Shown here piece after piece: positions 1 to 9,263 of a DNA stretch of 64,000 bases. The position numbers and the translations under genes are program-made. This DNA is from Bacteriovoracaceae bacterium (lineage in GTDB: Bacteria; Bdellovibrionota; Bacteriovoracia; Bacteriovoracales; Bacteriovoracaceae), in NCBI GenBank assembly GCA_947441615.1, contig CANEUH010000018.1:18264-82263 (forward strand). Reading direction: 5' to 3'. Position 1 is the first letter of the stretch; every line of letters begins with the position of its first letter. The notes under the pieces are model-generated. The model was given only the letters and a program-made list of their open reading frames with translations, made no database searches and was not told where the DNA came from.

Positions 1-1
1 T

Positions 2-523
2 GAAAACAAGCTCGTTTTTAATTCAAGATCTAACAATCTCATGATTGGTGAGCGGTTTAATTATTTTTCCTGGGGTGAGTCCATCGTGAGATTTAGGTAC
101 CGAATACTTGATAGTTACCTAGATGATTCTGATTCAACGATGACAAGTGTTGTGTATGAGCAAATCAAAAACTTCGATTTAAATATCTTACTTTTTTATT
201 TTAGCTATGATCGTTTTCGCGTTCAAAATAGTCTCTACAATACAGATTCATTTACTTTTAGAGGGGACGTCATTATGTCCCGAGTGAAAGACTGGTTTAC
301 TCCTAGTTTTGGACTGGCGCTAACAACCGTAGACCCCATTAACGCCAGAGCGACGAGGGGCAGGGAATTATTAATGAATCCGAATGCCAGGATTGCGAAA
401 ACGTTTAAGAAAAACTGGAGAGCTAATTTAAAGTTGGATTATCAGAAAAATAACTCAAAAGATGAGTCAAATTTTGCTTATTCTAAGACGATTTATGCCT
501 TTGAATTAGAATACCTTTTTTAA
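2..523 (+). CDS. Outer-membrane beta-barrel protein, C-terminal part (partial at window edge)
   Basis: The frame is open from the first bases of the window, with no stop before the ATG at 41, so this is most likely the 3' end of a longer gene cut by the window edge. The visible part has alternating polar and aromatic residues typical of transmembrane beta-strands. It ends in an aromatic C-terminus (ELEYLF), the usual outer-membrane barrel recognition signature. The role cannot be told from this fragment. It runs convergent with the sensor kinase gene and overlaps its stop by 4 nt. Confidence 0.7.
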   Translation, partial: ENKLVFNSRSNNLMIGERFNYFSWGESIVRFRYRILDSYLDDSDSTMTSVVYEQIKNFDLNILLFYFSYDRFRVQNSLYNTDSFTFRGDVIMSRVKDWFTPSFGLALTTVDPINARATRGRELLMNPNARIAKTFKKNWRANLKLDYQKNNSKDESNFAYSKTIYAFELEYLF

Positions 524-2286
524 ACTTTTCCTGGAAATTCAATAATGAAAGTGGTTCCAAGGCCTGCGCCCTCACTTTCGGCCCAAATCTTTCCTTTGTG
601 TTTTGAAACGATTTGCTTAACGATGGATAATCCTAGTCCTGTCCCTCTGAGGCTCTCTCTTGAAGCATCGACTCGATAGAATCTTTCAAAAATTCTTGAA
701 AGATGCTCTTTGCCGATTCCCGGGCCATTGTCTTGAATCTTTAAATAAATTTTGGAGTCTTTCATAAAACTACAAATACTGATCGTGACATCTTCGCCAG
801 AGTACTTGCAGGCATTGTCGCAAAGATTCAGAATAACTTGTTCAATAAGCCTAAAATCACCGTGAAGATAATCAACCTCTATACTCTGATTAAATACGAT
901 CTTCTTCTGAGAATAACTGGCCTTGATATTTTCTTGAACACCGTCAACAATGTCTGGCAGAAAAAATTCTTCAGATCTTAGGTAGTTTCTCGATTCGATA
1001 ACTGAAAGGTTTAATAGGTCATTAAAAAGCGAGATCATTCTCTCAGTATTCGCAACAATTTTTTCCAAGAAAGGATGAAGAGTAGAATCAACTTTGGTGG
1101 ATTGCGACTGAAGGATTTGAGTAAATCCTTTGATGGATGTAAGAGGCGTTCGAATTTCATGAGAGACGTTTGCCACAAAATCGACTCGCATTTGTTCGGA
1201 CAATTTAAATTCAGTAATGTCATAAAAAACCCCAAGGGCCCCATTCGTTGACCCATGAGAAGATTTAAGTGGAGTTATCGTGAGATCAAAGATTCTATGA
1301 GAATTATTACTCAAGGGGAAATTCATGGCCTTTAATGATTGAGGTGCTCCTGTTGTTAAAACAGATCTAAAGGCCGCAAGAACTTCGTCAGAGAAAATAT
1401 GCCATATTTTTTTATTAATTTCCTGACCTTCCCTGGAGTTCATGAAATTATTTTTAAATTTACTATTAAAAAACAAAATACTTTCATAACGATCGACAGC
1501 AATAATGTCGTCGTTAATTGATTCTAAAATGGCAGTGTTCTTTTCGTTTTCAATTTGAACTTCCAAGATTTGTTCTTGAAGTTTGATATCAGCTTTATTA
1601 AGTGCCTCTTCAATCGCTCCCCATTCATCTCTTTCGTAAAGAAGCTCAAGACTTTTATTAAAGGGGATATCGTCTTTAAACTTTTCAACCTTTGAAAGAA
1701 TGATTCCCAATGGTTTTGTCGATCTAAAGAAGAGAAAAATAAAAACCAGATATGAAATCACTGCAAAGGGAACAATCCTTAAAAAAAGAACTCTATCAAA
1801 CCTGTCCATATTATCTCTAAGTGAAGAAACAGGAATGACTTTTCTGATCAAAAGATCTTCGCCAAGCCTCATCGAAGAAAAGACTGCCTGTGTTCCAAAA
1901 ATTTGGCTTTTCTTTAATTCAGATGCAAATTTTGATTCATGGGAAGCTTCGACCTCGGAGAGGTCCACTATTTTCTGTCCTTCTTTTGACTTATCGATAC
2001 TGTCACACAAAATAGTTCCGTCTCTTGTTAAAAGAGTATAGTGAACGTCATTAAGCGGAGGAAGGGATCGGCACCACATTTCCCAATTCACGTTTGCCCT
2101 TAATAGGGTATGTTTCATTAAACGTAGGTCTTCTTCAACCTGGATAGTCATTTGGGAAACGAGTCCAGAGCGGTAGGAGGAACGATAGAGAAAAAGAATC
2201 AGAAACAGGGTCGGTAAAAAGATCACGAGAGTTAGCCTCGCGATCCTGTAAAAGAAGAACCAAGGGTAGGGCGTCCTAGAGGACAT
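520..2286 (-). CDS. phoR: PhoR-like sensor histidine kinase
   Basis: This is a membrane sensor kinase that autophosphorylates and passes phosphate to the response regulator encoded just upstream. In track numbering it has a TM segment at about 21-40, a periplasmic part, a second TM at about 172-193, a linker, and a PAS-like domain at about 257-365. A HisKA domain carries the H-box SHEIRTPLTS (His382). The ATPase domain has the N box (LCDNACKYS), G1 (DNGPGIG), F (FERFYRVD) and G2 (GTGLGLS). The track starts at a TTG at 2304; I prefer the ATG at 2286, which still overlaps the regulator stop and so allows translational coupling. The PhoR name rests on architecture and pairing; the stimulus (phosphate or other) is not shown by the sequence. 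Confidence 0.85.
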   Translation of the reverse strand: MSSRTPYPWFFFYRIARLTLVIFLPTLFLILFLYRSSYRSGLVSQMTIQVEEDLRLMKHTLLRANVNWEMWCRSLPPLNDVHYTLLTRDGTILCDSIDKSKEGQKIVDLSEVEASHESKFASELKKSQIFGTQAVFSSMRLGEDLLIRKVIPVSSLRDNMDRFDRVLFLRIVPFAVISYLVFIFLFFRSTKPLGIILSKVEKFKDDIPFNKSLELLYERDEWGAIEEALNKADIKLQEQILEVQIENEKNTAILESINDDIIAVDRYESILFFNSKFKNNFMNSREGQEINKKIWHIFSDEVLAAFRSVLTTGAPQSLKAMNFPLSNNSHRIFDLTITPLKSSHGSTNGALGVFYDITEFKLSEQMRVDFVANVSHEIRTPLTSIKGFTQILQSQSTKVDSTLHPFLEKIVANTERMISLFNDLLNLSVIESRNYLRSEEFFLPDIVDGVQENIKASYSQKKIVFNQSIEVDYLHGDFRLIEQVILNLCDNACKYSGEDVTISICSFMKDSKIYLKIQDNGPGIGKEHLSRIFERFYRVDASRESLRGTGLGLSIVKQIVSKHKGKIWAESEGAGLGTTFIIEFPGKV

Positions 2287-2974
2287 CTTTGAATCTATAA
2301 CCAATCCCTCTAATCGTTTCTATCATTTCCGAAGCTTCACCTATTTTTTTTCTAAGCCCTGCGATGTGAGTATCAATCGTTCTTCCAGTCACGAAAATGT
2401 TTTCGCCTTGGATATTGTTGATAAATTGTTCTCTTGTAAAAACGTGGCCTGGTTTTAGGGTGAGCATTGAAAGAATTTTAAACTCAGTAGATGTAAGCTG
2501 AACTTCTTCTTTACCAACGGTTACTTTACATTTATTGATTTCTATTTTCATAAGGCCAAAATCAAGAAAGTCATTCTTTTTTGATTCTGATTTATCTAGG
2601 CTTCTTAACTGAACTCTTACGCGAGCCTGTAAGACATTCAAATCAAACGGCTTGGTAATATAATCATCCGCTCCAGCATCTAGTGCGGCAACAATGTTAT
2701 CTGGTTGGGTGAGTGCAGTGATCATAATAACGGGAGTTTCAGAGTATTTTTTTTGTGATCTTAATTTTTTGGTGAACTCTAAACCGCTCATGATTCCGGG
2801 AAGCATCCAATCAATAATAAAAAGATCAATGGACTCTGTCCTTTCTACGATTGTAATGGCCTTGTCGACACTTTCGGCGGTGATGACCTCATGGCCCTCT
2901 GTTTTTAGTTGGAAACTAATCAGGTCACGAATATCCTGTTCGTCTTCAATAACAAGTATGGTTGAATTTTTCAT
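2276..2974 (-). CDS. phoB: PhoB/OmpR-family response regulator
   Basis: This is a transcription regulator with a receiver domain at about 1-120 and a winged-helix DNA-binding domain at about 130-230. The receiver has the acidic pocket (EDEQD), the phospho-acceptor Asp55 in IIDWMLPG, and the switch Thr86 and Lys108 (ITKPF). The C-terminal domain has the OmpR-type ending RTIDTHIAGLRKKIG and IRGIGYRF. It lies upstream of, and overlaps, the cognate kinase gene, forming a two-gene operon. It is divergent from the lipoprotein cluster across about 200 bp in which I could not define a promoter with certainty. The gene name is by family; the regulon is unknown. Confidence 0.85.
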   Translation of the reverse strand: MKNSTILVIEDEQDIRDLISFQLKTEGHEVITAESVDKAITIVERTESIDLFIIDWMLPGIMSGLEFTKKLRSQKKYSETPVIMITALTQPDNIVAALDAGADDYITKPFDLNVLQARVRVQLRSLDKSESKKNDFLDFGLMKIEINKCKVTVGKEEVQLTSTEFKILSMLTLKPGHVFTREQFINNIQGENIFVTGRTIDTHIAGLRKKIGEASEMIETIRGIGYRFKDVL

Positions 2975-3174
2975 GTCTCTAATACTAGCAAACAGGCCAG
3001 ATTCAATAAAGTTAAACTTTACCCGCTAGTATAGGAAAAAAAGTCTTTCTAATGGCCTCCGTTTTTACTCAGAAATTAGACTATTCCTTATGAGTTCAAC
3101 CGAGACAGAGCGTGTCATAAGGTTTCTTAAAGTCTCATTGACTTAGATGGATCTAGAGTTCACAATTTTTGCAA

Positions 3175-4131
3175 ATGAAAAAGATATATTTTCTTCTACT
3201 TTTAGGCGGATGTTCAATTTTTAGATCAGGCCCCGATCTATCTGAGAATTCAAAAAATGCTCCAGGATGGATTTATTCACCCTACGATTCCTGCTCAGAA
3301 GAAGTAGAACTATGTGCTGTGGGAGAGGCAAGATCTCTTGCTCAAGCTGATGGACAGGCCAGAAGTAATCTCGCAAGTATTTTTGAAATTAGGGTGACAT
3401 CAGAATTTAATGCACAAACGTCTAGTCAGTCTGGATCTCATTGGCAGGGGCAAGTTAATCAAGAAGTTCAACAATCCTTACAGGAATCGGTTGATCAAAT
3501 CCTTGAAACGGTTCAAATTAAAAAACGTTTTAAAGATAAAGGTCTCACTTATTCTCTAGCTTCAATTGATAGGGCAAAGGCCTCTGAACTTGTAGGTACT
3601 AGGCTATCCAAGTTAGATGATGAACTTAATTCCCACTGGAGTAAGCGGAGCCGAACAAATCTTCGGAACATCATTCGTCTTTATATGGAACGCGAAAAGC
3701 TCAATGAGAGGTACTCAATTCTTTCGGGTTCATCTAGACCTTCAATGATGACATTTAAAGAAATTACAGAGTGGAGAGAGTCTCGATTAAAACCTGAACC
3801 ACTTGCCCTTCGTATTGGTCAGGCACCCGATTGGATGAGTGAGAAGCTAAAAGAACTTCTGACTGAAGCGGGATTTAAACTAGTTAAGGGTGATGCCGAC
3901 AAAGCAATTTCACTAAATGTTGATTCGATCAAGGAGTTTTTAAATGTTCAGGGGTTTGAAAAATACACCTTCACCATGAATCTGACGAGTTTTGAGAAGG
4001 GTGAAAAAAATAAAGTCTTATCGGCATCTGAAACTGTTACCGGAAGATCACAGGCAGATGCACTTTTGAAAGTGAAACGTTTTTTTAATGAATATATAGA
4101 AAAACATTTATCTGATTTACGTCTTGATTAA
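3175..4131 (+). CDS. LPP20-like lipoprotein
   Basis: This is a predicted lipoprotein with a short signal peptide and lipobox LLGGC (Cys13 from the ATG). The track begins two codons earlier at a TTG, but the ATG at 3175 gives the normal MKKIYF start. The mature N-terminal part (APGWIYSP, then VGEAR.LAQADGQARSNLASIFEI) resembles LPP20-family domains, in which an Ala-rich helix follows a short strand. It is first of four codirectional genes that include an LpoB-like protein and a COG3014 protein, so a role in envelope or peptidoglycan-synthase regulation is a reasonable inference. No catalytic motif is visible. Confidence 0.7.
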   Translation: MKKIYFLLLLGGCSIFRSGPDLSENSKNAPGWIYSPYDSCSEEVELCAVGEARSLAQADGQARSNLASIFEIRVTSEFNAQTSSQSGSHWQGQVNQEVQQSLQESVDQILETVQIKKRFKDKGLTYSLASIDRAKASELVGTRLSKLDDELNSHWSKRSRTNLRNIIRLYMEREKLNERYSILSGSSRPSMMTFKEITEWRESRLKPEPLALRIGQAPDWMSEKLKELLTEAGFKLVKGDADKAISLNVDSIKEFLNVQGFEKYTFTMNLTSFEKGEKNKVLSASETVTGRSQADALLKVKRFFNEYIEKHLSDLRLD

Positions 4132-4148
4132 TTTAAAAGGAGCTTTTT

Positions 4149-4832
4149 ATGATGAAGCTAATGTCTTTATTATTGGTTCTGTCTCTAGGTGTTGCCTGTT
4201 CCTCAAAAAAGAAAGTTAAGGAAGTTGATTACTCGTCAACAATTTCTAAAGACTTTGAAGTAAAAGAATCTTCAACTAATGGCATTCGCCCAGGTTGGAT
4301 TGAAGATGCAGAAATTTGGACGGCCCAAGAAAATATGGATGTTTCAAAATTTCGCTACTTCTCTTTTGAGACTGAGCCAAAAGTTAATCGTGAAATCGCC
4401 TGTAATTTAGCCAAGGCAAACGTTAGAAGTGATATCGCTGCAGAAATTACAACTTTCATTCAAAAATCCCTCGCAGCCTCTACAGAAGGGCAAACTGCTA
4501 TTGATGCAAATAATCCAAAGACTCAACCTCTTCGTGACTATGTTTCAAACACTCTTGCTGAAAAAATTCAGTCACTAGTCCACGGGGCTTCAGTCATTAA
4601 AACCTACTGGGAAAAAAGAAATTATCAACAGAAAATGGGAGCGAAAAAGGATTTCATCGGATTTACTTGCGCTGCTCTCATACGCATGGAAACAAATCGC
4701 TTGAAATCTGCGATTGATAAAGCTTCAGAAGATCTGGTCGAAAAAGCAGATCCAGAATTGAAAGACAATGTAAAAAAAGCACTTGAAAAAATTGATGAGG
4801 ACTTTGTCAAAGCTCGTCATGGTGAAGTTTAA
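4149..4832 (+). CDS. Putative lipoprotein of the LPP20/LpoB cluster
   Basis: This is a 227-residue predicted lipoprotein with lipobox LGVAC (Cys17) followed by a Ser/Lys-rich linker. The mature part has the GWI(E) strand and the ANVRSDIAAEITTFI helix pattern also seen in the preceding LPP20-like protein, so the two are probably distant paralogues. The start is fixed by a strong ribosome-binding site (aaaggagc, 6 nt before ATG). The gap to the next gene is 12 nt, consistent with one operon. Biochemical role unknown; context suggests an envelope protein acting with the LpoB-like protein. Confidence 0.65.
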   Translation: MMKLMSLLLVLSLGVACSSKKKVKEVDYSSTISKDFEVKESSTNGIRPGWIEDAEIWTAQENMDVSKFRYFSFETEPKVNREIACNLAKANVRSDIAAEITTFIQKSLAASTEGQTAIDANNPKTQPLRDYVSNTLAEKIQSLVHGASVIKTYWEKRNYQQKMGAKKDFIGFTCAALIRMETNRLKSAIDKASEDLVEKADPELKDNVKKALEKIDEDFVKARHGEV

Positions 4833-4844
4833 TAGGAGATTCTC

Positions 4845-5450
4845 ATGAAATTTTTAGTTACTTTTTTGTCCCTTGCTGTTCTTGCTTCTTCATGTGGAAG
4901 TTTTAAAGCTCAGCGAGTGGACGCCAATACTTCTGATGAGAAGGGGCTCGCCATTACTGATAACTGGATGAGTGCGGATACCACTCAAGCGACGACAGAT
5001 GTGATTAAGCAAATGAAGGCCCATCCTGGTTACGGAAAAATGAAGTCTAGATTCGGAACACCGAAGGTCTTTATTGCTGAAGTTCAGAACCAAACTTCTG
5101 AGGCCTATTTCCCGATCGGTGACTTAAACGATGAATTATTAAATGAGCTTTCTCTGTCTGGAGAATTTGAGCTTGTTGATGCTCAAGCTCGTGATCAGAT
5201 TCTTAAAGAAATTACTTACCAAAATGACGGAATGGTTGATCCTGCTACGGCTAAAAAAATTGGAAAGCAAACAGGTGCTGATATCATGATTTTTGGTAAC
5301 GTCTACATGAAGCCAGAAAAGCGCGATGGAAAAACTATCAAGGAATATTCGGTTAATATTCGTATGACGGATATTGAGAAAGCAACGGAAGTTCTCCGTA
5401 CGAGAACAAAAGTCTTTAAGTATTCAGAGAAGTCTAAGATCGGATGGTAA
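4845..5450 (+). CDS. lpoB: LpoB-like penicillin-binding-protein activator lipoprotein
   Basis: LpoB is an outer-membrane lipoprotein that reaches through the periplasm to stimulate peptidoglycan polymerisation by class A PBPs. The product is 201 residues with lipobox LASSC (Cys17). The mature part has the LpoB core: strand TPKVFIAEVQNQTSEAYF, helix DLNDELLNELSLSGEF, then TGADIMIFGNV and YSVNIRMTDIEKATEV. A clear RBS (aggagat) precedes the ATG. The 3' end overlaps the next gene by 7 nt. Family assignment is by these motifs; a PBP partner is not in the window. Confidence 0.8.
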   Translation: MKFLVTFLSLAVLASSCGSFKAQRVDANTSDEKGLAITDNWMSADTTQATTDVIKQMKAHPGYGKMKSRFGTPKVFIAEVQNQTSEAYFPIGDLNDELLNELSLSGEFELVDAQARDQILKEITYQNDGMVDPATAKKIGKQTGADIMIFGNVYMKPEKRDGKTIKEYSVNIRMTDIEKATEVLRTRTKVFKYSEKSKIGW

Positions 5451-7090
5451 GATTTTATTCATTAACTTTAATTGCTCTTTTATTCTTGGGGGCCTGTGCC
5501 TCCAAGATGAAAGATCAAATGAAGGAATACAGAGTAGCGTTTGCCGCAAAAGATTTAACAAAAGCTGCCGAGCTTCTTGAGAAGTCTGAGCTAAAAAAAG
5601 ATAAGAAAAGTATTCTTTTGTGGCATCTTGAAAAAGGGACTCTCGCTCTGGCCCAGGACAATCTAGACCAGTCGATTTCTCATTTTCAAACATCACTTGA
5701 ACTTATTGATAAGCTCTTCACGACGAAGCTCACCTCAAAGGCCTCAAGCTTATTCATTAATGATGCTTCTGATGATTTTTACGGTGCTAGTTACGAGCGC
5801 TCCTACGCGCACTACTTTTTAGCGAAAGCTCTTTATGCTCGTTTTAAAAAATCTGGAAATAAATTAGACTTACAGGGATCGCGAGGAACCATTCTTGCCT
5901 GGGATACTTATTTTACGGATCTGCAGCGATCGGCTTCTTCTAAGACACTTTATTCAACTGATCTTATGCTAAAAGTTTTTGGTGGCCAAATTCATGAAGT
6001 CAGTGAGATCAGAAGTGATAAGCAAATTTCCCTCCAATTATATAAAGATGCCCTCAATATTCTTAGCACTCAGGGGGGCGTTTTCTCCGTTTTTAATACA
6101 AAAAGTTCGGATTATATAAAGTACTTTGAAAAAGAAGGAAAAATATCTTCTGATCTTTACCAAGGAACAAGTCAAAAAGATGATCTTAAGGATTTTCTTC
6201 ATTATAAAATTCTCTCTTTGACAAAAGAGATTAGAAGTAGCGAATTTAATAAAGAGATTAAAGCACTTCATGCAAAAGATGACATTGCAAAAAGAGCAGG
6301 GAATGGTCCTGCGAACGTGGTTTTAGTTTTTGAGCAAGGATTTATTCCTCAAAAAGTTGGAAAGCCATTTAATTTCGGAATTAAAGGAGCAATAAATTCC
6401 GTAGATAATTCTGGGGCCAAAGCTTTTATTGCAACAGTTGGAACCGAGTTTATTACCTACTTTGCGATGAATAAATTAGGGATGTATCCCGGAGATACTG
6501 CAAGTCCTGGAAGCTTTGTTTTTGCTCATGATATGACGAGGCTTGCAGTTCAAGAAGCTGCTATTGAATTTGAGCTTCCGATGATTGAGAGTGTTCCCTC
6601 TGTAAAAAGAACTGAAGTGTTCATCTTAAACGATAAAAATGCCATTTTTTATCAAGGTCCGCTTCCAGTTGTTTCTGAAAACGGAGACATTGCGAAAGTC
6701 GTTCTTGAGGAAGACGTCGTTTCTCATTATGTAAAAACTGGAACAAGAGTTGCGATTAAACATATTCTTGCCATTGTGGCGGCCATGAAGGTTTACCAAA
6801 CTCTTCAAAAAGGTAATGAGGGTGGAGATCTACTGGCGAAATCTGCTGCCATGGCGACATATGTTGGTGCCTCTAAAGGAATTTCCGCCTTTGAAAAGGC
6901 GGACACTCGCCACTGGACAACACTTCCTCAGGCCCTAAGAATGACTGAAGTTAAATTACTACCTGGTCAGTACAAAATCGGTGTAGCGCTTTATGACGGA
7001 GAAAAAGCTCCTTTGTCACCGACTGCAATTGTCGGAGAAATTCAAGTAAAAGATCAGATTAAGACCATTTATACTTTTCCACTCCAGTAA
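5444..7090 (+). CDS. COG3014-family lipoprotein
   Basis: The product is a 548-residue lipoprotein (lipobox FLGAC, Cys18). An N-terminal helical, TPR-like region (about 25-260) is followed by a strand-rich C-terminal region (about 290-540). This is the layout of the uncharacterised COG3014 family, which is often found beside LpoB and LPP20-like lipoproteins. It overlaps lpoB by 7 nt and closes the four-gene operon. A joint role in regulating peptidoglycan synthesis is inference from context; no enzyme motif is visible. Confidence 0.7.
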   Translation: MVRFYSLTLIALLFLGACASKMKDQMKEYRVAFAAKDLTKAAELLEKSELKKDKKSILLWHLEKGTLALAQDNLDQSISHFQTSLELIDKLFTTKLTSKASSLFINDASDDFYGASYERSYAHYFLAKALYARFKKSGNKLDLQGSRGTILAWDTYFTDLQRSASSKTLYSTDLMLKVFGGQIHEVSEIRSDKQISLQLYKDALNILSTQGGVFSVFNTKSSDYIKYFEKEGKISSDLYQGTSQKDDLKDFLHYKILSLTKEIRSSEFNKEIKALHAKDDIAKRAGNGPANVVLVFEQGFIPQKVGKPFNFGIKGAINSVDNSGAKAFIATVGTEFITYFAMNKLGMYPGDTASPGSFVFAHDMTRLAVQEAAIEFELPMIESVPSVKRTEVFILNDKNAIFYQGPLPVVSENGDIAKVVLEEDVVSHYVKTGTRVAIKHILAIVAAMKVYQTLQKGNEGGDLLAKSAAMATYVGASKGISAFEKADTRHWTTLPQALRMTEVKLLPGQYKIGVALYDGEKAPLSPTAIVGEIQVKDQIKTIYTFPLQ

Positions 7091-7143
7091 AAATTTTATT
7101 TTTTTGTCTCGAGTTATCACCGTGGCCGCCGATGAGCTAGGTG

Positions 7144-8073
7144 ATGAAGAAGATCTGCGCTCTTATTTTCATTTCTTTTGGTCTGTCTGCCTTTGCGGTA
7201 GAAGACAAAATCATTCATGTTGAAGGAAGCTTGACCACGGGCCGAAGTTGGATGGATTACACTTCATCTAAAGAATTAAATCTAAAAAAACTTTTGGAGC
7301 TTCTCTCTCGTTCATCGACTGGAGAAAAAATCATTAAAGAAGCTCAGTACAAGGCAGCTCGGACAGGTTTATTAATCGAAGATGTGATTAAAGTGGGTGA
7401 AAGTTCTCTCACTGATACAACGCTTGTTAGAAAATTTTCCCCTCACTCGCCGGAACATGTCATCTATGAATCTCGATCAGTTGTTTATATTAGTAAAAAT
7501 CTTGCCTGGGACGATGCTCTTTTAGATCTCGCTCATGAGCTAACACATTACGTGTATCGGGAAGGCTTTAATCCTTACTCTGAATCATTTAATGCGAAAG
7601 ACTTCATCAAATCAACGATTGAAGGCGCTGGTGGAGAAGTTCAGGCCTTCTTAACGGAATGCCGGGTTTTAAAAGAATTATTTTCCCGAAGGGTTCAAAG
7701 TAGATTTAATTGCCAAAAAATCGAGGACTCTTCTGGTCAGTTATCGTATTCAAAGGCTGTCGAGCTCTTTTATCATGTTGGGTCATACTTTGATGGGTTC
7801 CATGCACAACTCAAAAAACGTGATATCGCTAGCTCATTTTCAGACCTAAAACCTGAGAAAATAAATTTTATTTCCTCAGCCTACGGAGTTCCGTATCCAG
7901 TTGCGGCTTTGATGGAGTTCGATCTGGTGGTTAATAAGGTCTGTGAGAACGATAAAAAGCGTCTTGCCTATATGCAGCAAGGACCTAAGAGGGGTCCGGC
8001 CTCGGCCAATAATGGACAAGTAAAGTTTGTTGAAAGCTATTCAGCGCGGTGTGGAGAAAAAACCTCTCCCTAA
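7144..8073 (+). CDS. Secreted protein with HExxH zinc-peptidase-like motif
   Basis: The product has a signal peptide (MKKICALIFISFGLSAFA) and one HExxH motif, AHELTHYVYREG (about residues 131-135 from this ATG). That is the zinc-binding signature of many metallopeptidases. A downstream acidic ligand (EGAGGEVQAF, about 30 residues later) fits a third ligand but is not proven. The track starts one codon earlier at GTG 7141. The gene stands alone between the lipoprotein operon and nuoB. A peptidase function is inference; it may be a structural relative without activity. A second unrelated secreted HExxH protein is encoded in the island near 47.1 kb. Confidence 0.65.
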   Translation: MKKICALIFISFGLSAFAVEDKIIHVEGSLTTGRSWMDYTSSKELNLKKLLELLSRSSTGEKIIKEAQYKAARTGLLIEDVIKVGESSLTDTTLVRKFSPHSPEHVIYESRSVVYISKNLAWDDALLDLAHELTHYVYREGFNPYSESFNAKDFIKSTIEGAGGEVQAFLTECRVLKELFSRRVQSRFNCQKIEDSSGQLSYSKAVELFYHVGSYFDGFHAQLKKRDIASSFSDLKPEKINFISSAYGVPYPVAALMEFDLVVNKVCENDKKRLAYMQQGPKRGPASANNGQVKFVESYSARCGEKTSP

Positions 8074-8121
8074 GCCCTCTCAAACATTCTTCGACAATTT
8101 GTTGAAATCTCAGCAGTTTCA

Positions 8122-8150
8122 TTGACGAAAAAAGACCCTAAAGGTAAAAA
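8122..8150 (+). promoter_or_regulatory. Sigma-70-like promoter for the nuo operon
   Basis: A TTGACG -35 element is followed after exactly 17 bp by TAAAAA as -10. It lies about 40 nt upstream of the nuoB start in the only gap before the operon. Read from consensus only. Confidence 0.5.
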
Positions 8151-8189
8151 TAGGGGTACATATTTTTTCTAAGAAACCGGAGTTCCTCC

Positions 8190-8672
8190 ATGCAAGATGG
8201 TGTTGTTCTATCGACAGTTGACGATTTCCTTAACTGGGGTCGAAAAAATTCTCTTTGGCCTATGACATTTGGTTTAGCTTGTTGTGCAATCGAGATGATG
8301 GCGACAGGTGCTTCCAAATATGATCTCGAGCGCTTTGGTTGTGGTGCCTTCATGGCTACACCGAGAAGAGCAGATCTTATGATTGTTGCAGGAACTGTGA
8401 CGCTTAAGATGGCGACTCGAGTGAAAACACTTTATGAACAAATGGCTGAGCCAAAATACGTAATCTCAATGGGCTCTTGTGCAAACAAGGGTGGGCCTTA
8501 CTGGCAGCATGGTTATCACGTTCTAAAGGGCGTTGATGAAGTAGTTCCTGTTGATGTTTACGTCCCAGGATGTCCTCCACGTCCAGAAGCCCTCATTGAG
8601 GGAGTGATGACACTTCAAAAGAAAATTGCCAACGAGCGTCTCCTTCGTACTAAGTGGGTAAAACATGCTTAA
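8190..8672 (+). CDS. nuoB: NADH-quinone oxidoreductase subunit B
   Basis: NuoB holds the terminal 4Fe-4S cluster N2 next to the quinone site of complex I. The family's ligands are all visible: the tandem pair in LACCAIEMM (Cys31, Cys32), MGSC (Cys97) and VPGCPPRPE (Cys128). The length of 160 residues is normal. A promoter lies just upstream, and the 3' end overlaps nuoC by 8 nt. It acts on the cytoplasmic face of the inner membrane with NuoC, D and I encoded next. Confidence 0.97.
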   Translation: MQDGVVLSTVDDFLNWGRKNSLWPMTFGLACCAIEMMATGASKYDLERFGCGAFMATPRRADLMIVAGTVTLKMATRVKTLYEQMAEPKYVISMGSCANKGGPYWQHGYHVLKGVDEVVPVDVYVPGCPPRPEALIEGVMTLQKKIANERLLRTKWVKHA

Positions 8673-9249
8673 TGTTGATGTAAATAAATTAGCTGAACTC
8701 ATTAATAAGAATGTTCCAGGTGCGAACGCAACTGTGAGTGTTCCTGAAGACATCAAAAAATGCGATTCAAGTGTTACAGTTGAAGCTTCAAAAATTTATT
8801 CAGTTGTTGAATTTCTAAAGACAAATAAAGAGATGCCTTTTAATTCTCTTCAAGTCATCAGTGGCGTTGATTGGGTTGAATGGATGGAAGTGTGTTACAT
8901 GATGGCCCACTTTGATCTTCAAAATCCGAGAGAATTTATTCTTAAAGTTAAGCTTACTGATCGTGTGAATCCTTCAGTTGATTCAATCGTCCATCATTAT
9001 GCTGCTGCTAACTTTCAAGAGCGTGAAGTTTACGACATGTTTGGTATCCGTTTTAATAATCATCCAGATCATCGCAGGATTCTTTGTCCGGACGACTGGC
9101 AAGGGTATCCTTTAAGAAAGGATTACGTTGCTCAAAAAGATTATAACGGAATGGCCGTTTATCCAGACTCTAAGATGAATTTTGAAGATAGAGAATTTAT
9201 CGTACGTCAGGATATGATTAAAAAAGCACAAGAAGCAAAAGCTCAATAA
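8665..9249 (+). CDS. nuoC: NADH-quinone oxidoreductase subunit C
   Basis: This is the 30-kDa subunit of the complex I peripheral arm. The family signature is present in [20 protein letters not shown] followed by [18 protein letters not shown]. The first 45 residues are poorly conserved, as usual in the family. It overlaps nuoB by 8 nt, indicating coupled translation. It is separate from nuoD here, unlike the nuoCD fusion of enterobacteria. Confidence 0.95.
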   Translation: MLNVDVNKLAELINKNVPGANATVSVPEDIKKCDSSVTVEASKIYSVVEFLKTNKEMPFNSLQVISGVDWVEWMEVCYMMAHFDLQNPREFILKVKLTDRVNPSVDSIVHHYAAANFQEREVYDMFGIRFNNHPDHRRILCPDDWQGYPLRKDYVAQKDYNGMAVYPDSKMNFEDREFIVRQDMIKKAQEAKAQ

Positions 9250-9263
9250 GAAGGTAAATATAT

